Shown here in pieces: positions 11,425 through 23,670 of a DNA stretch of 64,000 nt (its first letter is position 1; each line of letters opens with the position of its first letter). The notes below the pieces were generated by a model. It had not been told where the DNA came from. It did not search any database and worked only from the letters and a program-made list of their open reading frames with translations. Both the position numbers and the translations under genes were made by a program. Origin of the DNA: Papaver somniferum (Eukaryota > Streptophyta > Magnoliopsida > Ranunculales > Papaveraceae). Location: the NCBI RefSeq assembly GCF_003573695.1, contig NC_039360.1, positions 125,512,336 through 125,576,335 of the forward strand, written 5' to 3'.

Positions 11425-12017
11425 AACCTCCCTAATTCTTGGTCGGCAATTGATTTTTCTAAGTCAGGTTCATCCTCGCTAATCTCTACAAGTTCATCTA
11501 AGACTATTGTTTCTAAATCGTTTGACACGATCTCAAGATAAACTGGTTCCTCTAAACCATCATCGGTTTCGTAAACAGGACATACTACATCGTCTGAAAC
11601 GGGGGTATCTCTAGTCAAATCCTCGTCCTTTTGAATAGGTGAATAATTTTTAAAATTATTAGGATCTGAATCAGAAATAATATAATCATTATAAGGCTCA
11701 ACTGGGGTAACAAATTCCTGATCACTATTCCCACATATTTCAGATTCTTCATCATCACTATCCTCATCATCATGATACAATTTTTGAAATTCAAGAATTC
11801 TCAATCTTTGTTCCAAACTACATGGTCTATGTTTATAATATTTCTCATAGATCGTTAGAGGTGATTCCTCAATAAAAGTTGGAGTATCCATATATCGCTG
11901 CCCACGCATATATTCACCAAGAGTCATTTCCGAAGACGTCTCTTGATAACGAGAATTTCTAGACATATATTCTCGCAACGTCATCGCAGGTGGCGTCTCC
12001 TCAAAAGGATTCATCAC
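11421..12017 (-). CDS. LARD-like element, first ORF, Gag-like? (198 aa)
   Basis: Starts near the 5' end of the element's interior (minus strand), about 1.1 kb from the primer site. The N-terminus has a duplicated motif, MTLREYM then MTLGEYM. This recalls the TLREY motif at the N-terminus of some plant gypsy Gag proteins, but the link is weak. The rest is strongly acidic (DDEDSDDEESE) with no zinc knuckle. It overlaps the next frame by four bases (ATGA). Confidence 0.4.
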   Translation of the reverse strand: MMNPFEETPPAMTLREYMSRNSRYQETSSEMTLGEYMRGQRYMDTPTFIEESPLTIYEKYYKHRPCSLEQRLRILEFQKLYHDDEDSDDEESEICGNSDQEFVTPVEPYNDYIISDSDPNNFKNYSPIQKDEDLTRDTPVSDDVVCPVYETDDGLEEPVYLEIVSNDLETIVLDELVEISEDEPDLEKSIADQELGRL

Positions 12018-13099
12018 CGAAGAAATATAAACTACAGAGGGATTCTATACAATCACAAACAAGGCCGACTCGACTCCACCAAAGCAAACCTAAAGATTTC
12101 TAGCAAACAAAAAGCATGATGGCTCCACTTAGATTGTTTCTAGACCAGCTTCTATCTTTCGAAAGGGAATTCGTTGCAATTTGAGCAAACCCCTCTGGAA
12201 TCAATCCGAGTCAAAGTAAGTTGAATTGAGGCGAGGGAAGCTCAGTGGAGCTTTGATACCCAAGGCCTCACCGCTATCACAAGGCGGCGCAGTCACGCAT
12301 TCAACTCACAGAAACCATCATGAACTTTGGAGTGTGCTTAAAGAGCAACCAATATTTTTCGAACGAGTTTCCTATTAAGCTCGTTACCCTATCGGTCTCG
12401 TTCTATTCCAAATTTTAAAGCTTAGGTTCGCGTTCGGTTTTGTTTTCCTAAGGCGGGCAAGAAGGAAACGGTGATGAAATCCGAGTCCTTATCTTGATTT
12501 GGCCAGGCCTTGCCCTTTACTAGGAATTTAAAGACAGTCCGGTTCGTCCTCAAACAATTATCACCTTAAGGCAGACAGTAACCCGCTTGCAGGAGATTCG
12601 CGGGTGTTTCGATTGGACTTACCTCCCGTACCAGACGGGCGATGAACCGTTGTCGTCGACTCGGGCCACGACTCCTATGCCGTGTGCGAACCCGAGGGGC
12701 CGAGACGATATAGTAATCGTCGTCCTTCCCTGCACACAGTTTATATAATAATTTTTTTTTTTTTTTTAATAATAATACCCTTCCGTAGGGTTATAAAAAA
12801 ATTAAGTCCAATTGTTTAAAGTCCAAAGTCCAAAATAAATAAATAAATAAAAATTACAGTTTTCCTCGCACACTCTAAAAAAAATATTAAAAATTAAATC
12901 CTAAAATTGTCCTTTTTTTCTTCTCTTTTCGCTTTTCGCTTTAAGATTTTTCCTCTCCAAGTCCTTAGTTTTCACTTTGAACCTGCAAAATAAAGACAAA
13001 AAGAAACGTAAAAAGGAACAAACAATTCTAAAAAAAATAATAATAAACCTAAAAAAAATAAATCAATCTATATACAAGTCCGCGTCGGCGGCGCCATTT
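12018..13099 (-). other. LARD-like element 5' leader with primer site
   Basis: About 1.1 kb of untranslated leader on the minus strand. It includes a GC-rich block (about 12590-12735), poly-T and AAAT-rich tracts (12750-13060), and the TGGCGCC primer site three bases from the LTR. No reading frame of note. Confidence 0.6.
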
Positions 13100-14595
13100 T
13101 GTTGTAATATTTTTCAAGAGGTAAGTAAAAGTTCGTTGCTCGGACTTGAATAGATTTTAAAACGAAAATATATGTACAAATTTGTCACAAGATGTTCGAG
13201 AGGTATTGGGACTAAGGACTTGGCCAATTCTTCATGCATGTGGTATATTTTATTTGTTCTTAACAATTACTGCTCAAAACATAAATATATGGACTCTTAT
13301 TTTGCCAAAATAGATTCTCAGAATATTAGTTATAAATCGTAAGCATGGGACATCAAACATTTAAGCAAGCATGCCGCATCAAATAAAATGATAACTAATT
13401 AATTAAAATCATTTTTCAATTTTTAATCAGTGCAAAAGTCATAAAAAGAATAAATTAAATTTACCACAATGACGAAAATAGACTCCCTCCGTCGTCCCAA
13501 TGTTGGGTTTAGCTCCTCATATTAATCATAATCTCAAAATGTTTTATTATTGCTCCAAAGTTGATTACAATTGAGAAACAATGCAACAGAGAAATCGCAA
13601 CAGCAGTTCCTGTTGCGAAGACGATGTTGGACTGTTACAGAGAAACAAGTGGTGACGGAAAATTAAATGCTGTGGTTTACTTCTCTGTTGCAAAATATGA
13701 TGAAGAAACTGTTGCGATGAAGATAAACGTTGCACAGCAGTTGAAGAAACTGTTGCGATGAAGATAAACGTTGCAGAGCAGTTGAAGAAACAGTTGCAAA
13801 TTGATGAAGGAACCGTGGCCGATTCCTTGTTCTTCACGGGCAGCAGCAGCAGCAGCAACAGAGTTCTGAAAACTCTGATTTCTGCTCCTCTGGCCCTCCT
13901 TTCGACTCCCAACTCTCGACAGCCCTTCCCTGTGATAGTAGCAACCTATTTATACACCTAATCCTCATTGAATCTCGCCATAACTCCTCAAAAATCTTCA
14001 CAATGAAGAAAAAATTTTTGAGAATAATTTCTTATTTCTTCCTCTGTGTACGTTAATTGTCTTGGAAATCTTCATAAACTGATTGATATGCATCCTAGGA
14101 AAATATATGGGCTTAACTACACAAACATGCAACATCTTTTACGTGATTTTCTTTCCAAAAATGAGACGATATTCTTTTCTCTGTTTTGATTGGGAATTGA
14201 TTTTCTGGACAAATTTGATCGATCCCAACCACCATAATATCTTCATATACTCATATCACATATACCCATTAAGTCTCAGCTCTTTAATCTCGTTAAAACA
14301 CCTTCAAATGTCGAATTAAAAATCTGCCAGTAAAGGAAAGAATTTTCCCGCCAAAACAAATTTTGAATTTTGAAAGAAGGTCGCCCCTTATCCAGTGGTC
14401 GCCCCTTATCCAAAAGCGAGAGTCCGAATAACACTTGTCCTCCGGGTGCCAAAATCAACTTTTCGAGCCGAATTTTCTTAAAATATTTATTTTCAAAAAA
14501 TACCTACAAATACATAAAATAACAAAATTAGTACAAAATCGAGTGCCAACAATACGGACATTGAGGACAAATTAGACACAAAAATGTGTCTATCA
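13100..14595 (-). repeat. LARD-like element, 5' LTR (1,496 bp) with TATA box
   Basis: This is the promoter-bearing LTR in the element's own orientation. TATAAATAG lies at 13946-13954 on the minus strand. The 41-bp tandem repeat is present at 13702-13783 with a partial third copy. The right end joins the GCTTC target duplication at 14596. Confidence 0.88.
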
Positions 14596-14904
14596 GCTTC
14601 CTATGAGAATTTGAGCTTTTTCTCTAGAGACATTCATTAAGTCCGGGATTTAGCCCACGGCCAAAACGGGCACAACGGCAAGAGCTTGGCAGATTTCTTT
14701 TTCTTTGAGACATCAAAGTGTGGTTGTTATTTCTGAATTGCACTCACTGTTGGCAGTTCAAGACATTGTGTTCACCGTAACAACAAGCAGTTCCGTTAAC
14801 CTCTCACTAAGTTAAGGTTCAATCTCTGGGACACCTTAGCCTAATATTGATGTATTATGTTTTCTCGGATTTCGTCGATATGTTTTATCATTCAAGTGGG
14901 GGAT

Positions 14905-15857
14905 TGTTAGAAAAAACGGCTTTGTTATACCAAATCTGCATGGACTATGTTTTGATCTCTAGACCTATTGCCCACTACTTGTTTTTTCATTTGAATAGAT
15001 AAAACAATAGTCCCACATAGACTAAAATCTAAAGAGTTTTAGACTTAAATACCATAGAATTGGCTAAAAGGGCATGGCCCTTGGGTCATTAGACTTTTGT
15101 GTGAGGGGGGAAGGCCTAGACTAGGGCAAGGTTGCCTTTCCCGCACGCGCGGTGCTTCGCACAGAAGCACACACGCCGCCACCGTCAGTCCGGTCGGTCG
15201 GGTCGGGCTCGGGCTCGGGTGTGGGTGTGGGTGTGGGTGTACGTACATATTTGTCCTGACTTTCTTGTCTGTACATATTTGTTTTGGCTTTCTTGTCCGT
15301 ACGTGTTTGGCTTGGCTTCTTAACAACACACTGCTCTAAGCCTGACAAAGGCAACACTGTATTTCTGTCATACGCATGAAGCCAACACAATGCTCTAAGC
15401 CTGACAAAGGCAACACTTTTTTCAACCAAACATTACCAGTATTTCTGTCATACGCATGGTTTTGTTGCATGCATTTTTCCTCTCGTTTGTAACATCTTAA
15501 ACACTATATAAGGGAGGAGTCTTGAGCTCATTGAATATAAAACAGAGAAACATCTCTTCTTCTGCTCTCCCTCTGTTTTCAGAAAATAAGTTTTTATTTC
15601 TAGTTTCTCTGTTTTTTAGCTAACACTGCCAAGTTCTAAGGGTACTCTCTTTGTATGCTACATTGAGGGGTACTATCAGTAGTTGTATCCTGGAGGTGAC
15701 TCGCCAACTGCTATAACATCTCAGCGGAGTAGCAGGAGATATTTCCTTTAGGACAGCGTATCGTATACGTGCCTCTACATTTTCTTTGCATCTCTAGCAA
15801 CATCGGTTTGAGCTAAGTATCTTCTTCTCAGTTACATTATTAGTTCTATGTCCAACA
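14905..15857 (+). repeat. copia LTR2 (953 bp)
   Basis: TGTTAG...CCAACA, shared between units 1 and 2. It carries three copies of the GTACATATTTG-type unit and the TATA box at 15505-15511. The U5 motif is degenerate (GGAGATATTTCC), so it no longer matches the primer-site position as well as LTR3 does. Confidence 0.85.
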
Positions 15858-15899
15858 ATCTAAAGGCAATATCGTCTTTACTATATTTTTTGTAACCAC

Positions 15900-18800
15900 A
15901 TGGGAAAGAGTACTGTAGACAAACCCCCAAAGTTTAGTAGCAAAGATTTTAAACGATGGCAGTCCAAAATGTTATTCTTCTTAAAAGACCGAAAATGATC
16001 CTAAACAAAAAAATAAAGCAAACGTAGTAGATGATTCTGGATATTTTACTGGCATGGTGTCTGAAGTCAACCTTGTCTCTAATGTGACCAATGTGAGAGA
16101 CTGGTGGCTTGATTCTGGAGCCACCAGGCATGTCTGTAAGTTCATAAATGCTTTCTACTCCTATAACAAAGTAGGAGACGATGAGAAATTGTTTATGGGA
16201 AACTCTTCTACCTCTAAAGTGGTAGGAAAAGGCAAGGTTGAATTGAAGCTCACTTCAGGAAAAACTCTCGCATTGAATGACGTGTATCACGTCCCGGACA
16301 TATGCAAGAATCTTATCTCAGAAACCATCTTACTTGGGAAAGGTTTTAAATTTGTAGCTGAGTCTAACAAAGTTGTAATCTCTAAAGGTGGTGACTTCGT
16401 AGGAAAAGGATATGTCACTGAAACATGATTAAGCTTAGTGTACTTTCTTTGAACTTGAATGACAATGCATCTTCTTCTGCTTATGTTTGTGACTCCTCAC
16501 ATGTTTGGCATGATAGACTAGGACATGTTAATTTCAAATCTTGAAAGACTTGCTAAATTAGGATGCATTCCTAAAATAAACTTTGACAGAGGTCATAAAT
16601 GTGAAATTTGTGTTGAATCTAAATATGCAGAAAACCCTTCAAAAAGGTTGAACGTAGTACAACTCCCCTAGAATAATCCACTCGGATTTGGGAGATTTGA
16701 AATCAACACCAACTAGAGGAGGTAAAAAATGGTACATCACTTTTATAGATGATCACTCAAGATACTGTCAGGTTTATCTTCTTAGAAGTAAAGATGAAGC
16801 CTTAGACGCTTTCAAATTATATAAACTTGAAGTAGAAAACCAAAGAGGTGTTACTATTAAAACTCTTAGGTCGGACCGAGGCGGTGAGTATGTGATACCT
16901 ATAGGAGAATTCTGCAAACTTAATGGCATCATTCATGAAACTACTGCACCTTCTTCACCTGAGTCGAATGGAGTAGCTGAAAGGAAAAACCGAACACTCA
17001 TAGATATGGTGAACGCTATGTTAGCTAGTTCAGGGCTACCTTCGAACCTGTGGGGGGAAGCAATTCTCTCTGCTTGCTATATCTTGAACCGAGTTCCATT
17101 TAAGAAATCCGACAAAACTCTATGAGTTATGGAAAGGAAGACAACCGTCCTATGCATACTTTAAAGTGTGGGGGTGTTTGGCCAAGGTGGCCACTCCTCG
17201 TTCCAAGAAAACCAAAATAGGACCTAAAACTAGATTGTGTTTTCCTAGGATATCCTGAGCACACTAGTGCTTATAGGTTCATGGTAATTGGTGAGAACAC
17301 CATAATGGAATCCAGAGATGCAGTGTTTTTCGAACACATTTTCCCTTTAGGGTCTGGACCTCATAAAAGGGTCCGCGATGATCTCTCAGATGTTCCTTCG
17401 ACTAGTCAACCCCCGTCTCTAGATGCTGAAACCGAACCTAGAAGAAGTAAGAGGGTCAGAACCGAGAAAAGTTATGGTCCAGATTTTGTGACTCTTACGG
17501 TAGAGACTGAACCCCAAACTTATAAGGAATCTTTGACCTCTCCGGAAGCTCCCTTCTGGGAAGAAGCTTCAATTAATGAGTGGGATTCCATTCAACAAAA
17601 TGAAACTTGGGACCTTGTAGACTTACCTCCTGGTAGTAAAACCATAGGTTGCAAGTGGGTCTTCAAAAGGAAACTTAGAACAGATGGAACTATAGAAAAA
17701 CACAAAGCTAGGTTGGTAGCTAAGGGGTACAAACAACAGGAAGGATTAGATTTCTTTGATACCTATTCACCGGTCACTAGAATCACTTCTATCCGGATGC
17801 TGATTGCTATTGCTTCTATTTATGATTTGCATATACATCAGATGGATGTTAAAACTGCTTTTTTATATGGTGATTTGAATGAAGAAATTTATATGGACCA
17901 ACCGGAAGGTTTTGTTGTGAAAGGTTTTGAAGATAAAGTATGCAAACTGAAAAAATCTTTGTATGGTTTAAAACAAGCACCTAAACAGTGGCATGAAAAA
18001 TTTAATCATGTAATGATATCTAATGGATTCAAGGTTAATGAATCTGATAAATGTGTTTACATTAAATCTGTGGATGATTCTCATGTTATTGTGTGCCTAT
18101 ATGTTGATGATATGCTCATATTAGGTAGTAACCTTGATAGTATTAATACCACTAAAAGCATGCTTAACGAAAACTTTGACATGAAAGACTTAGGCCCTGC
18201 TGATGTAATCTAAGGGATGAAAATCAGAAAGATGTCTGATGGATATAGTCTTAGTCAATCTCATTATGTTGAAACTGTTCTTAAGAGATTTAATCATGAA
18301 AATGCTAAACCTGCAACTACTCCTTATGATCCCAATTGTAAATTTAAAAAGAACAAGGGTGAGGGTATTTATGAACTTGAGTATTCTCGTGTTATTGGCA
18401 GTCTTATGTATTTAATGAACTGTACACTTGAAACCCTGGGCAGGATCACTGGAATGCTCTCTACAGAGTTCTAAGGTACCTGAGAGGAACTTCAAACTAT
18501 TGCTTAAGTTTTGGGAAGTATCCTGCTGTGCTAGAAGGGTACTGTGATGCTAACTGGATATCAGACTCAGATGAGTGCAAATCTACTAGTGGGTACATCT
18601 TTACACTTGGTGGTGCGTCGGTGTCATGGAAGTCTTCTAAACATACATGTATTGCTCGATCCACCATGGAGTCTGAGTTTATAGCCTTGGAGAAAGCTGG
18701 GGAGGAAGCTGAATGGATACGAGGTTTCCTGGGAGGAATTCCACTCTGGCCCAAGCCTGCGTCTTCGATCGCAAACCACTGTTGCTATTGGATGCGCAAA

Positions 18801-18996
18801 GAATAGTGTACACAACGGAAAATCTATACATCTTCAAAGAAGACACAAGACAGTGAAACAACTACTCTCTACTGGTATCATCTCTATAGACTTTGTGAGG
18901 TCTAAAGAGAATATTGCAGATCCTTTGACGAAAGGGTTATCTAGAGAGGTAGTTAGATCCACATTGAAGGGGATGAGACTCAAGCTCATAGAATAA
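15900..18996 (+). pseudogene. unit 2: Ty1/copia polyprotein (gag-deleted, heavily broken)
   Basis: The Gag ATG survives (15900), giving a 32-residue mini-Gag before the same deletion as in the other units. The pol frame opens at 16054 (protease DSGATRH). A one-base loss at about 16425 and several small losses at 16540-16680 break the GAG-pre-integrase region. The integrase core reads again from 16688 to 17125, with further losses at about 17123 and 17233. RT (17281-18213, YVDDMLILG) ends at a TAA (18211-18213) where unit 1 has TTA. A 43-bp deletion follows near 18425, and about 12 bases are lost in RNase H near 18781. The TAA and the 43-bp deletion are shared with unit 3. Confidence 0.85.
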
Positions 18997-19554
18997 ATCG
19001 CCATGAAGGACACTCAACCTTGTGAATGGAGCTCCAAGAATAAGGTTCAATGAGATAACTAATTTTTGGTGATGTCAAGAGAGAACTATCTTTGTCCCTC
19101 CCTATGATGTAACCGTATGATAGTGCTTCCTGCATGTTTTAGGATGATCTGTCAAGATCTTAATGAGTTACATGACTTTGCTTAAAGCGGAGTGTGGCAG
19201 GACACTCTTAATGGACTCACCTATGTGGATGTTGGAAGTGGGGACGCTTCCTATGAGAATTTGAGCTTTTTCTCTAGAGACATTCATTAAGTCCGGGATT
19301 TAGCCCACGGCCAAAACGGGCACAACGGCAAGAGCTTGGCAGCTTTCTTTTTCTTTGAGACATCAAAGTGTGGTTGTTATTTCTGAATTGCACTCACTGT
19401 TGGCGGTTCAAGACATTGTGTTCACCGTGACAACAAGCAGTTCCGGTAACCTCTCACTAAGTTAAGGTTCAATCTCTGGGACACCTTAGCCTAATATTGA
19501 TGTATTATGTTTTCTCGGATTTCGTCGATATGTTTTATCATTCATGTGGGGGAT

Positions 19555-20509
19555 TGTTAGAAAAAACGGCTTTGTTATACCAAATTTGCATGGACTATGT
19601 TTTGATCTCTAGACCTATTGCCCACTACTTGTTTTTTCATTTGAATAGATAAAACAATAGTCCCACATAGACTAAAATCTAAAGAGTTTTAGACTTAAAT
19701 ACCATAGAATTGGCTAAAAGGGCATGGCCTTGGGTCATTAGACTTTTATGTGAGGGGGGAAGGCCTAGACTAGGGCAAGGTTTCCTTTCCCGTACGCGCG
19801 GTGCTTTGCACATAAGCACGCACGCCGCCGCCGTCCGTCCGGTCGGTCGGGTCGGGCTCGGGCTCCGGCTCGGGTTCGGGTGTGGGTGTGGGTGTCCGTA
19901 CATATTTGTCCTGGATTTCTTGTCTGTACATATTTGTTTTGGATTTCTTGTCCGTACGTGTTTGGCTTGGCTTCTTAACACACTGCTCTAAGCCTGACAA
20001 AGGCAACACTGTATTTCTGTCATACGCATGAAGCCAACACAATGCTCTAAGCCTGACAAAGGCAACACTTTTTTCAACCAAACATTACCAGTATTTCTGT
20101 CATACGCATGGTTTTGTTGCATGCATTTTTTCTCTCGTTTGTAACGTCTTAAACACTATATAAGGGAGGAGTCTTGAGCTCATTGAATATAAAACAGATA
20201 AACATCTCTTCTTCTGCTCTCCCTCTATTTTCAGAAAATAAGTTTTTATTTCTAGTTTCTCTGTTTTTTAGCTAACACTGCCAAGTTCTAAGGGTACTCT
20301 CTTTGTATGCTACATTGAGGGGTACTATCAGTAGTTGTATCCTGGAGGTGACTCGCCAACTGCTATAGCATCTCAGCGGAGTAGCAGACGATATTGCCTT
20401 TAGGACAACGTATCGTATACGTGCCTCTACATTTTCTGTGCATCTCTAGCAACATCGGTTTGAGCTAAGTATCTTCTTCTCAGTTACATTATTAGTTCTA
20501 TGTCCAACA
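19555..20509 (+). repeat. copia LTR3 (955 bp)
   Basis: Shared between units 2 and 3. TATA box at 20157-20163. Its U5 segment at 20387-20403 is the perfect reverse complement of the 17 bases that follow LTR1 and LTR2, making this the least decayed version of that motif. Confidence 0.85.
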
Positions 20510-20551
20510 ATCTAAAGGAAATATCGTCTTTACTATATTTTTTGTAACAAC

Positions 20552-23500
20552 ATGGGAAAGAGTACTGAGACAAACCCCCAAAGTTTAGTGGGAAAGACTT
20601 TAAACGATGGCAGTCCAAAATGTTATTCTTCTTAAAAGACCAAAAATGATCCTAAACAGAAAAATAAAGCAAACGTAGTAGATGATTCTGGATATTTTAC
20701 TGGCATGGTGTCTGAAGTCAACCTTGTCTCTAATGTGACCAATGTGAGAGACTGGTGGCTTGATTCTGGAGACACTAGGCATGTCTGTAAGTTCATAAAT
20801 GCTTTCTACTCCTATAACAAAGTAGAAGACGATGAGAAATTGTTTATGGTAAACTCTTCTACCTCTAAAGTGGTAGGAAAAGGCAAGGTTGAATTGAAGC
20901 TCACTTCAGGAAAAACTCTCGCATTGAATGACGTGTATCACGTCCCGGACATATGCAAGAATCTTATCTCAGAAACCATCTTACTTGGGAAAGGTTTTAA
21001 ATTTGTAGCCGAGTCTAACAAAGTTGTAATCTCTAAGGGTGGTGACTTCGTAGGAAAAGGATATGTCACTGAAAACATGATTAAGCTTAGTGTACTTTAT
21101 TTGAACTTGAATGACAATGCATCTTCTTCTGCTTATGTTTGTGACTCCTCACATGTTTGGCATGATAGACTAGGACATGTTAATTTCAAATCCTTTGAAA
21201 GACTTGCTAAATTAGGATGCATTCCTAAAATAAACATTGATAGAGGCTATAAATGTGAAATTTGTGTTGAATCTAAATATGCAAGAAAACCCTTCAATAA
21301 AAGGGTTGAACGTAGTACAACTCCCCTAGAATTAATCCACTCGGATTTGGGAGATTTGAAATCAATGCAAACTAGAGGAGGTAAAAAATGGTACATCACT
21401 TTTATAGATGATCACTCAAGATACTGTCAGGTTTATCTTCTTAGAAGTAAAGATGAAGCCATAGACGCTTTCAAATTATATAAACTTGAAGTAGAAAACC
21501 AAAGAGGTGTTACTATTAAAACTCTTAGGTCAGACCGAGGCGGTGAGTATGTGATACCTATAGGAGAATTCTGCAAACTTAATGGCATCATTCATGAAAC
21601 TACTGCACCTTCTTCACCTGAGTCGAATGGAGTAGCTGAAAGGAAAAACCGAACACTCATAGATATGGTGAACGCTATGTTAGCTAGTTCAGGGCTACCT
21701 TCGAACCTGTGGGGGGAAGCAATTCTCTATGCATGCTATATCTTGAACCGAGTTCCATTTAAGAAATCCGACAAAACTCCATATGAGTTATGGAAAGGAA
21801 GACAACCGTCCTATGCATACTTTAAAGTGTGGGGGTGTTTGGCCAAGGTGGCCACTCCTCGTTCCAAGAAAACCAAAATAGGACCTAAAACTATAGATTG
21901 TGTTTTCCTAGGATATCCTGAGCACTCTAGTGCTTATAGGTTCATGGTAATTGGTGAGAACACCATAATGGAATCCAGAGATGCAGTGTTTTTCGAACAC
22001 ATTTTCCCTTTACGGTCTGGACCTCATAAAAGGGTCCGCGATGATCTCTCATATGTTCCTTCGACTAGTCAACCCCCGTCTCTAGATGCTGAAACCGAAC
22101 CTAGAAGAAGTAAGAGGGTCAGAACCGAGAAAAGTTATGGTCCAGATTTTGTGACTCTTACGGTAGAGACTGAACCCCAAACTTATAAGGAATCTTTGAC
22201 CTCTCCGGAAGCTCCCTTCTGGGAAGAAGCTTCAATTAATGAGTGGGATTCCATTCAACAAAATGAAACTTGGGACCTTGTAGACTTACCTCCTGGTAGT
22301 AAAACCATAGGTTGCAAGTGGGTCTTAAAAAGGAAACTTAGAACAGATGGAACTATAGAAAAACACAAAGCTTGGTTGGTAGCTAAGGGGTACAGACAAC
22401 AGGAAGGATTAGATTTCTTTGATACCTATTCACCGGTCACAAGAATCATTTCTATCCGGATGCTGATTGCTATTGCTTCTATTTATGATTTGCATATACA
22501 TCAGATGGATGTTAAAACTGCTTTTTTATATGGTGAATTGAACGAAGAAATTTATATGGACCAACCTGAAGGTTTTGTTGTGAAAGGTTATGAAGACAAA
22601 GTATGCAAACGGAAAAAATCTTTGTATGGTTTAAAACAAGCACCTAAATAGTGGCATGAAAAATTTAATCATGTAATTATATCTAATGGCTCCAAGGTTA
22701 ATGAATCTGATAAATGTGTTTACATTAAATCTGTGGATGATTCTCATGTTATTGTGTGCCTATATGTTGATGATATGCTCATATTAGGTAGTAACCTTGA
22801 TAGTATTAATACCACTAAAAGCATGCTTAACGAAAACTTTGACATGAAAGACTTAGGCCCTGCTGATGTAATCTAAGGGATGAAAATCAGAAAGATGTCT
22901 GATGGATATAGTCTTAGTCAATCTCATTATGTTGAAACTGTTCTTAAGAGATTTAATCATGAAAATGCTAAACCTGCAACTACTCCTTATGATCCCAATT
23001 GTAAATTTAAAAAGAACAAGGGTGAGGGTATTTATGAACTTGAGTATTCTCGTGTTATTGGCAGTCTTATGTATTTAATGAACTGTACACTTGAAACCCT
23101 GGGCAGGATCACTGGAATGCTCTCTACAGAGTTCTAAGGTACCTGAGAGGAACTTCAAACTATTGCTTAAGTTTTGGGAAGTATCCTGCTGTGCTAGAAG
23201 GGTACTGTGATGCTAACTGGATATCAGACTCAGATGAGTGCAAATCTACTAGTGGGTACATCTTTACACTTGGTGGTGCGTCGGTGTCATGGAAGTCTTC
23301 TAAACATACATGTATTGCTCGATCCACCATGGAGTCTGAGTTTATAGCCTTGGAGAAAGCTGGGGAGGAAGCTGAATGGATACGAGGTTTCCTGGGAGGA
23401 ATTCCACTCTGGCCCAAGCCTGCGTCTTCGATCGCAATCCACTGTGACAGTCAAGCTGCTATTGGATGCGCAAAGAATAGTGTATACAACGGAAAATCTA

Positions 23501-23670
23501 TATATCTTCAAAGAAGACACAAGACAGTGAAACAACTACTCTCTACTGGTATCATCTCTATAGATTTTGTGAGGTCTAAAGAGAATATTGCAGATCCTTT
23601 GACGAAAGGGTTATCTAGAGAGGTAGTTAGATCCACATCGAAGGGGATGGGACTCAAGCTCATAGAATAA
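20552..23670 (+). pseudogene. unit 3: Ty1/copia polyprotein (longest open pol frame)
   Basis: Gag ATG at 20552 but a one-base loss soon after it, then the common gag deletion. Pol is open for 648 codons (20705-22651), covering protease, GAG-pre-integrase, integrase and the start of RT. It ends at CAG to TAG in the PKQWHEKF segment. The protease motif is altered from DSGAT to DSGDT, next to the catalytic residue. RT then continues to a TAA at about 22873-22875 and a 43-bp deletion near 23088, both identical to unit 2. RNase H (23191-23670) is intact to [13 protein letters not shown]. The 5' two thirds resemble unit 1 and the 3' part resembles unit 2. Confidence 0.85.

Larger units (their letters stand above)
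7886..14595 (-). mobile_element. complete non-autonomous Ty3/gypsy-type LTR element (LARD-like, 6,710 bp)
   Basis: Flanked by the 5-bp target duplication GCTTC (7881-7885 and 14596-14600). Removing the element and one copy rejoins the copia 3'UTR exactly as in the other units. LTRs are 7886-9383 and 13100-14595. Read on the minus strand, the LTR starts TGATAGACAC and ends TTACAACA. It is followed by a primer site TGGCGCCGCCGACGCGG (13080-13096), of the TGGCGCC type used by plant gypsy Tat/Athila relatives, and the other end carries the purine tract TTTGGGGGTATT (about 9384-9396). The interior has two overlapping reading frames but no protease, RT, integrase or RNase H, so it needs a helper element. 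The two LTRs differ by few bases, so the insertion is younger than the array unit it sits in. Confidence 0.88.
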
